Part shown: piece after piece, positions 6,348 to 11,400 of the stretch
Layout of the letters: every line of letters begins with the position of its first letter
How positions within the stretch are numbered: position 1 is the stretch's first letter
Source of the DNA: JBBQWZ01 sp043788745
GTDB lineage: Bacteria; Acidobacteriota; Terriglobia; Bryobacterales; Bryobacteraceae
Length of the DNA stretch: 11,400 bases
Direction: 5' to 3'
Assembly (NCBI GenBank): GCA_043788745.1
Contig: JAYVTO010000146.1
Location: 1-11,400, forward strand
The notes under the pieces: model-generated
Database searches by the model: none
The model's input: the letters and a program-made list of their open reading frames with translations, nothing else
Told to the model about the DNA's origin: nothing
Made by a program: the position numbers and the translations under genes

Positions 6348-6352
6348 AAGGA
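6348..6352 (+). promoter_or_regulatory. Shine-Dalgarno site of the carboxylesterase gene
   Basis: AAGGA lies 8 bases before the ATG at 6361, a good distance, and supports that start over later in-frame ATGs, for example at codon 5. Confidence 0.6.
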
Positions 6353-6360
6353 TCATCACA

Positions 6361-7884
6361 ATGAGTTATCGAATGTTTGGCGCGGCCGTGTCCGCGATGC
6401 TGTACGCGGCGGCTGCATTTGGCGCCGACGTCGTGAAGGTCGAACAGGGCCAGCTTTCTGGCGGAACCGGCTCCGACGCCTCCGTGCGCGTCTATAAAGG
6501 CGTTCCATTCGCCGCGCCCCCAGTTGGAGATCTGCGGTGGAAGGCGCCGAAAGCTCCCTCGGCTTGGCAGGGTGTTCGTGCAGCGACGGAGTTCTCCCCG
6601 TTGTGCCAGCAACTGCCCTACCCACAGGGATCGCTTTACTTTCAGGCGCCGCAGCCGATGAGCGAAGATTGCCTGTACTTGAATGTGTGGACCGCCGCGA
6701 AATCGGCGCGGGAGAAGCGGCCGGTGATGGTCTGGATCCACGGCGGCGCGCTCACGCGCGGCACTGGCTCGATGACCACATACGACGGCGAGGCGCTCGC
6801 GAAAAAGGGCGTCGTGCTCGTGACGATCAATTATCGTCTGAACAGTTTCGGCTTCTTCGCGCATCCGGATTTGACAAAGGAATCGGATCGCAATTCGTCG
6901 GGTAACTACGGCATCCTCGATCAGGTGGCGTCGCTCGATTGGGTGAAGCGGAACATCGCGGCATTCGGCGGCGATCCGGAGAACGTGACGATTTTCGGCG
7001 AATCGGCGGGCTCGTGGAGCGTGAACTTGCTGGTGGCCACTCCATTGGCGAAGGGCTTGTTCCAGCGCGCGATCGGCGAAAGCGGCGGACAGTTCGGAAA
7101 GATGCCAAAGCTCGCGGAGGCCGAGTTGCAAGGCATGCGAATGGCGGCTAAGAGTACGCTCGCCGAATTGCGCGCGAAACCGGCCGAAGACGTATTGAAG
7201 ATGGGCGGCAACAATGCCGGCGCGAATGTCGACGGCTATCTGCTGCCAACCGACGTGTACTCGATCTTCGCGGCGGAGAAGCAGAACGATGTCCCCGTGT
7301 TGATCGGGTCAAACGCCGACGAGGGTACGGCGCTGTTCCCCTGGTCTCCCAACGGGACCGCGGATAGTTTTGGGCAGCTGCTGAAAGCCATGTTCAGGGA
7401 CAAGTCGCCGGAGGCGATGAAGTTGTATCCGGCAAGCACGATGGACGAGGCGAAGGCGTCGCACGATGCGATGTGGCGCGATCAAGTGTTCGGCTGGCAG
7501 ATGCGGACGTGGGCTCGCCTGCAGACGCAAACCGGGAAATCGAAGGCCTACATGTACTACTTCAGCCGCGTGCCTCCGGGTCCGGGCGCGAAGTTCGGCG
7601 CGTATCATGCGGCGGAGATCCCGTACGCCTTCGGAACCCTGAACAAAGAAAACACCCAGGATGCGGATCGCGCGCTGTCGTCGACGATGATGAACTACTG
7701 GGTCAACTTCGCGAAGACCGGCGATCCGAATGGTAAGGGCGTTCCGAAGTGGCCGGTCTTCCAGCGGAAGAACGAGATGGCGATGGAGCTTGGCGACAGC
7801 GTCAAGCCGATCGCGATTCCACACGCAGCGTCGCTCGACTTCTTCGACGGCTGGTTCGCAGGCCAGCGCAACGGCGGCAAGTAA
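6361..7884 (+). CDS. Secreted type B carboxylesterase
   Basis: The 507-residue protein is a full-length alpha/beta-hydrolase of the carboxylesterase type B (COesterase) family, hydrolysing carboxylic esters. The catalytic triad is visible: Ser215 in FGESAGSWS, Glu321 in SNADEGTALF and His416 in FGAYHAAEIPYAF. The oxyanion hole is IHGGA (126-130). Other family marks are the EDCLYLNVW motif (102-110), YKGVPFAAPPVGDLRW (45-60) and GNYGILDQVASLDWVKRNIA (181-200). An N-terminal signal peptide (about 1-22, ending AAAAFGA) sends it to the periplasm or outside. The start is set by AAGGA 8 bases upstream. Substrate is not predictable; relatives include p-nitrobenzyl esterases and fungal-type lipases. 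Its 40-base gap after the asparaginase-like gene may or may not hold a promoter. It converges with the Asp-box gene on a shared inverted repeat. Confidence 0.95.
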   Translation: MSYRMFGAAVSAMLYAAAAFGADVVKVEQGQLSGGTGSDASVRVYKGVPFAAPPVGDLRWKAPKAPSAWQGVRAATEFSPLCQQLPYPQGSLYFQAPQPMSEDCLYLNVWTAAKSAREKRPVMVWIHGGALTRGTGSMTTYDGEALAKKGVVLVTINYRLNSFGFFAHPDLTKESDRNSSGNYGILDQVASLDWVKRNIAAFGGDPENVTIFGESAGSWSVNLLVATPLAKGLFQRAIGESGGQFGKMPKLAEAELQGMRMAAKSTLAELRAKPAEDVLKMGGNNAGANVDGYLLPTDVYSIFAAEKQNDVPVLIGSNADEGTALFPWSPNGTADSFGQLLKAMFRDKSPEAMKLYPASTMDEAKASHDAMWRDQVFGWQMRTWARLQTQTGKSKAYMYYFSRVPPGPGAKFGAYHAAEIPYAFGTLNKENTQDADRALSSTMMNYWVNFAKTGDPNGKGVPKWPVFQRKNEMAMELGDSVKPIAIPHAASLDFFDGWFAGQRNGGK

Positions 7885-7901
7885 GCCGCGGCAAGTAAGC
7901 C
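7874..7901 (+). repeat. Perfect 14-bp tandem duplication over the carboxylesterase stop codon
   Basis: The 14-mer GCGGCAAGTAAGCC occurs twice in a row (7874-7887 and 7888-7901). The first copy contains the TAA stop (7882-7884) and the codons for the last Gly-Lys; the second is in another frame because 14 is not a multiple of three. It looks like a replication-slippage duplication with no effect on the protein. Confidence 0.85.
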
Positions 7902-7902
7902 A

Positions 7903-7943
7903 AGCCAATAGGTCGGGCCGCGAAGGTCCGGCCTATTTTGGCT
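7903..7943. terminator. Probable bidirectional terminator between convergent genes
   Basis: Arms 7907-7919 and 7925-7937 form a 13-bp stem that is complete if two G-U pairs are allowed, around the 5-base loop GCGAA. The stem can extend outward with AGCCAA (7903-7908) against TTGGCT (7938-7943) if a 2-base bulge is allowed. A TTTT run is present on the plus strand (7936-7939). The right arm overlaps the stop codon (7933-7935) and last codons of the minus-strand Asp-box gene, so one structure could end both transcripts. Confidence 0.7.
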
Positions 7944-10900
7944 CTGCGACCGTCACTGCACCTAAGCCCGCTGGGCGCAACTGCTGGTTCAGCGCAGGAA
8001 CGTCTTTCGCCTTGAACTCGGCCCACTTAGCGAGCAATGCGACCAGTCCCTTTTCTGCGTCGACAACGTTACGCGCGCTCTGCGTTGTGGGCGTCGCGTC
8101 GGCACCTTCGAGGATCGTGAGCAGTCCGCTCAGGTCGCCGTTGATGCGCGCAAAGTCTGGCTCGGCGGCGCCACCGCCGCGACCGAAGCGCCCGCCGCCT
8201 CCGCCGATAAACGTGCCGAGCTTCTGGTCGAAGGCCTGCACCGTTTGCGCGAGCGCGCCGGTGGGCTGTAGTCCGCGCACTTGCTTGCGCAGGTCGCGCG
8301 CGGCCAGCAGTGCGTCGTAGTCTTGTTGCATCAGGTTCGAGACCTTGCGCGAGAGCGTGAACATCTGGGCGAGGCCCGCGGCCGGAGTCTTCACGCGCGG
8401 ATCCATCTTGATCGTGATTGGCTGCGTGTAGCTCTTTCCGTCAACCGTCAACTTCACCGTATACGTGCCGGGAAGAACCACAGTGCCGCGCGGTTCGCGC
8501 GGCGTATCTCCGTAGACCGCCGAAATCGGATACGCGAAGCTCAGCGCCGCAGGCGCCGTGTAGAAAAGATCCCACAAGAAGCGATGCATGCCGGCTTTCG
8601 CAGGCAGAATCGCCGTCGGCCGGATCCAATAATCCGGCACGTTGAGCTCCCGGTCGATCTCGTCCGGCTTGTCCCTGTTTGCGTACCTGCGAACGAGCTT
8701 GCCACTTGCATCGAGAATCTCTACTGTCACGGCGCTTGCATCGGATTTCAGAATGTAGTCAATCATCGCTCCGTCGGGCGGATTCTGCCCGTGCGGCTCT
8801 TCTTGGGGCAGTGGCGTATCCGTATTCTGGTTGCGCTGGATGCGATACGTCAGTTGCGGTTTGAACAGATGCACATCGGCCTTCGTGACCAAATCCGACA
8901 TCTGGCGCAGCGCCGTGATGTTGTCGAGGATCCAGAAGCCGCGGCCATGCGTGCCGACGACGACATCGTCCGCGTGAATCACAAGATCGCGGATCGAAGT
9001 CGACGGCATGTTCTGGCGTAAAGGCTGCCAGTCGTCGCCATCGTTGAACGAAACCCACACGCGGCGTTCGGTGCCTGCAAAGAGTAGCCCCTTGCGAATC
9101 GGGTCTTCCTTGACCGTGTTGACTACTTCGTTTTCAGAAATGCCCTTCACGATCTCGACCCACGTTTTGCCGCCGTCTTTGGTGCGATAAATGTGCGGTC
9201 GCAGGTCGTCGAGGCGGAATCGATTCACCGCCGCATAGGCCGTGTTCGCATCCGTGTGCGAGGCGTCCATAATCGACACCTTGCTCCATGGCGTGAGCTG
9301 CGCAGGCGTCACATCTTTCCACGTCTTCCCTCCATCGCGCGTCACGTGGATCAGGCCGTCGTCGGTGCCCGCCCAAATCAGATTGATGTCTTTGTACGAC
9401 GGCGCGATCGTGTAGATGACGCCGCGCTGGCGGCCTTCGGCGGGCACATCTTTCTTGTAAATGCCAACGCTTTCCGGCACGTCCCACGTTCTGCGCGAGA
9501 GGTCCGGGCTGATCACATCCCAGCTATGTCCACCATTCATCGTCTTGAACAACACGTTGCCCGCGAGGTACAGCACATGCGGATCGACGGGAGAGAACAA
9601 AAGCGGCGCAGTGCGCAGAAAGCGATAATCGCCGCCTCCGCGACGCCGGCCCGTCGGACCAATGTTCTGCGTCATGCCCGTGCGGCGATCCCAGACAGTC
9701 GCCTTGCCGCCGTAGATGAGATTCGGATGCAGCGGGTCCGGCGCGACGTAGCCGTACTCTTCGACGCCCACCGTGGTCCAATCGCGGAACGTGATCTGGC
9801 CGTAATCGCTGCGGCTCGCAACGCCCGCCGATCCGCTTTCCTGCTGGCCGCCGTACACCCAGTACGGAAACTGATTGTCGGTAACCACGTGATAGAACTG
9901 CGCGGTCGGTTGGTTATACCAACTGCTGTAGGTCTTGCCGCCGTTCACCGTGATAATCGCTCCCTGGTCGGCGGCAAGCAACATGTGGTCGGGGTTCGTC
10001 GGATGAATCCAGATGGTGTGATAGTCGTCGACGCCCGGTGCCCCGCGGATTGCCGTCCAGGTCTTGCCCGCGTCGTCGGAGCGATACGTTGAGGTGTTCG
10101 CCGTAAAGACGACGTCCCGATTCAGCGGATGCACACGCACGTTGGCGAAATCCGATCCGCGGCCGAACACGCGCTGCTCGGAGTTCGTACGCGTCCATGT
10201 TTCTCCCGCGTCATCGGAGCGATAGACGCCGCCGTTGCGGTTCGATTCCACCATCGCGTAGATACGGCGCGAATCGTTCGGCGCGATGCCGACGCCGATG
10301 CGGCCAAGGCCTTGCTCAAGAGTGGGGAGGCCTTTCGTCAAAGGCTTCCACGTGTCTCCGCCATCGGTCGATTTGAACAAGCCTGTGCCGGGCCCCGTGA
10401 ATTGGCCATTCTCCCAAGGCCCTTGTCGCGCGGCCCACAGCACGCCGTAGACAATGCGCGGATTGACAGGATCGAACTGCACATCGATCGCGCCCGTATT
10501 CGCATCGTTGCCAAGAACCTTCTTCCACGTCTCGCCGCCGTCGAGCGTGCGATAGAGCCCGCGCTCTTCGTTCGGACCATACGGATGCCCAAGCACGGCG
10601 ACGAACACGCGATTCGGATCTTTGGGGTCGATGATCAACTGGCTGATCTGCTGGCCGTCGCGCAGGCCCATGTTGCGCCACGTCTTTCCCGCGTCGGTCG
10701 ATTTGTACAAGCCATCGCCGACCGACAAATCCGGCCGCTGCAGACCTTCGCCGCTGCCGACGTAAAGGATATCGGGGTTCGATTGCGACACGGCGAGCGC
10801 GCCCACGGAACCCGTGGGTTGATCGTCAAAGATCGGATCCCACGTACGTCCGTAGTCCGTCGTGCGCCAGACTCCGCCGTGATTCACGCCGATGTAGCAA

Positions 10901-11061
10901 ACGTTCGGCTGCTTGATCACGCATTCCGCCGACACGGTGCGGCCGCCGCGGAACGGCCCGATGTGCCGCCACTGGATGTCTTTATAGAGCGCGGGGTCGA
11001 ACTGCTGGGCGGCGAGCGGAATCGACGAAAGCAGGAGCGAAACAGCAAAGAGTCGGCGCAT
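7933..11061 (-). CDS. Large secreted Asp-box (VPS10/BNR-type) beta-propeller protein
   Basis: The product is 1042 residues with an N-terminal signal peptide (MRRLFAVSLLLSSIPLAAQ, about 1-19). Residues about 30-720 carry some eleven Asp-box (S/T-x-D-x-G-x-T-W-like) motifs, near 67, 121, 172, 231, 282, 328, 371, 507, 574, 627 and 671, for example KSTDAGKTW and RTKDGGKTW, implying one or two beta-propellers of the VPS10/sortilin or BNR type. The propeller part ends with VVGTHGRGFWILDN (701-714), a conserved feature of this bacterial family. Then follow an Ig-like region with VLPGTYTVKLTVDG (862-875), a helical segment and a Gly-rich linker (952-965). No sialidase catalytic set (FRIP, Arg triad) is evident, so the common label glycosyl hydrolase is not supported; binding or scaffold roles are as likely. 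I prefer the ATG at 11061; an upstream ATG at 11082 would add MRDSETI ahead of the signal peptide. The gene follows the DinB-like gene by about 50 bases. Confidence 0.9.
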   Translation of the reverse strand: MRRLFAVSLLLSSIPLAAQQFDPALYKDIQWRHIGPFRGGRTVSAECVIKQPNVCYIGVNHGGVWRTTDYGRTWDPIFDDQPTGSVGALAVSQSNPDILYVGSGEGLQRPDLSVGDGLYKSTDAGKTWRNMGLRDGQQISQLIIDPKDPNRVFVAVLGHPYGPNEERGLYRTLDGGETWKKVLGNDANTGAIDVQFDPVNPRIVYGVLWAARQGPWENGQFTGPGTGLFKSTDGGDTWKPLTKGLPTLEQGLGRIGVGIAPNDSRRIYAMVESNRNGGVYRSDDAGETWTRTNSEQRVFGRGSDFANVRVHPLNRDVVFTANTSTYRSDDAGKTWTAIRGAPGVDDYHTIWIHPTNPDHMLLAADQGAIITVNGGKTYSSWYNQPTAQFYHVVTDNQFPYWVYGGQQESGSAGVASRSDYGQITFRDWTTVGVEEYGYVAPDPLHPNLIYGGKATVWDRRTGMTQNIGPTGRRRGGGDYRFLRTAPLLFSPVDPHVLYLAGNVLFKTMNGGHSWDVISPDLSRRTWDVPESVGIYKKDVPAEGRQRGVIYTIAPSYKDINLIWAGTDDGLIHVTRDGGKTWKDVTPAQLTPWSKVSIMDASHTDANTAYAAVNRFRLDDLRPHIYRTKDGGKTWVEIVKGISENEVVNTVKEDPIRKGLLFAGTERRVWVSFNDGDDWQPLRQNMPSTSIRDLVIHADDVVVGTHGRGFWILDNITALRQMSDLVTKADVHLFKPQLTYRIQRNQNTDTPLPQEEPHGQNPPDGAMIDYILKSDASAVTVEILDASGKLVRRYANRDKPDEIDRELNVPDYWIRPTAILPAKAGMHRFLWDLFYTAPAALSFAYPISAVYGDTPREPRGTVVLPGTYTVKLTVDGKSYTQPITIKMDPRVKTPAAGLAQMFTLSRKVSNLMQQDYDALLAARDLRKQVRGLQPTGALAQTVQAFDQKLGTFIGGGGGRFGRGGGAAEPDFARINGDLSGLLTILEGADATPTTQSARNVVDAEKGLVALLAKWAEFKAKDVPALNQQLRPAGLGAVTVAEPK

Positions 11062-11112
11062 AATCGTCTCTGAGTCTCGCATAGCGCGACGCCGATCGCG
11101 CAGTCGGGCGGC

Positions 11113-11400
11113 TTACTTTTGAGGGAAGTATTTGTCGCGCAGCAGGGCCATGTGGTGAAGCTCGTGGCCCGCGATCATGTATGCGAGCGCGCGGACCGAG
11201 ACTGCGTGCGTGCTGGCGGTGCCGGTGCGGCTCCAGGCTTCCTCCGAAAGATGCGAGAGCAGGAAAGTGGTCGATTCACGAACCGCTTCGAATTCCGCAA
11301 CCAGACTTTCGAGCGCGCAGGCATCGAACTCGGTGGATTGCACATAGCCGTCCTGCTCGAAGCCTTCGATCGGCGTTTTGTCATTCCGCGCAATGCGCAA
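11113..11400 (-). CDS. DinB-superfamily protein, C-terminal part (runs off the window)
   Basis: The 95 visible residues are the C-terminal half of a DinB/YfiT-like four-helix-bundle protein, usually about 150-180 residues. The first visible codon (11398-11400) is TTG read as Leu inside LRIARNDKTPIEGFEQDGY, which matches the middle of such proteins, so the true start lies beyond 11400. The signature GHELHHMALLRDKYF (78-92 of the fragment) supplies the late histidines of the usual three-His metal site. Family members include metal-dependent thiol S-transferases and DNA-damage-induced proteins; the substrate here cannot be told. It ends with TAA 51 bases before the preferred start of the Asp-box gene on the same strand, so the two may share a transcript. 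Confidence 0.87.
   Translation of the reverse strand: MRIARNDKTPIEGFEQDGYVQSTEFDACALESLVAEFEAVRESTTFLLSHLSEEAWSRTGTASTHAVSVRALAYMIAGHELHHMALLRDKYFPQK

Noticed and set aside
10069..10224. Near-identical DNA pieces around 10069-10086 and 10207-10224 as a mobile or CRISPR-like repeat
   Set aside because: They encode equivalent Asp-box segments (RSDDAG) of the propeller protein, so they are ordinary protein repeats.
10129..11073. A 314-codon plus-strand open frame opposite the Asp-box gene, with others at 9193-10092 and 8281-9021
   Set aside because: They mirror the codon bias of the Asp-box gene, whose repeats and signal peptide are clear; His/Arg-rich translations with no domains.
1..11400. 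A defence island, prophage, CRISPR array or biosynthetic cluster
   Set aside because: No integrase, transposase, nuclease, phage structural, Cas or assembly-line gene is present, and no regularly spaced direct repeats are seen.

Overview
The window is high-GC (about 60-65%) bacterial chromosome with strong GC bias at third codon positions. It reads as Acidobacteriota, most likely the Solibacteres/Bryobacterales group. The grounds are a large secreted Asp-box (VPS10/BNR-type) protein, a signal-peptide S41 peptidase paired with an LolA-like protein, a C-terminal domain resembling the beta-sandwich domains expanded in Candidatus Solibacter, and short intergenic repeats with a CTTACGnTCG core. 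The taxonomic call is an inference from gene content, not a database match.

Layout. Positions 1-504 hold at most the tail of an upstream gene (2-85) and then about 420 bases with no convincing gene, containing three copies of a short degenerate repeat and one GC-rich hairpin. Next come two minus-strand genes, transcribed in the order SYLF-domain secreted protein (1861-2532) then a SAM-dependent methyltransferase with a long C-terminal beta-rich extension (505-1845). A divergent intergenic region (2533-2643) separates them from a plus-strand run: S41 peptidase (2644-3945), LolA-like secreted protein starting on an ATGA overlap (3942-4709), a short type IV prepilin peptidase (4713-5252), a small secreted conserved protein (5306-5794), a single-domain asparaginase-like protein (5808-6320) and a secreted type B carboxylesterase (6361-7884). 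The carboxylesterase converges on a 1042-residue secreted Asp-box propeller protein on the minus strand (7933-11061); a long inverted repeat between them looks like a bidirectional terminator. The window ends inside a minus-strand DinB-superfamily gene (11113 to beyond 11400) that lies just upstream of the propeller gene.

How the genes work together. Six of the ten main genes (SYLF, S41 peptidase, LolA-like, small secreted protein, carboxylesterase, Asp-box protein) carry clear N-terminal signal peptides, so the region is mostly an envelope/export neighbourhood. The tightest unit is S41 peptidase, LolA-like protein and prepilin peptidase, where spacing implies one transcript and coupled translation. 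The sequence does not show a shared pathway beyond that. I see no tRNA, rRNA, insertion sequence, CRISPR array, defence system or biosynthetic cluster, and no strong candidate for a wholly new system. The points most worth checking are the methyltransferase fusion, the apparent tricorn-like rather than CtpA-like active site of the S41 peptidase, and the intergenic repeat family at the left end.
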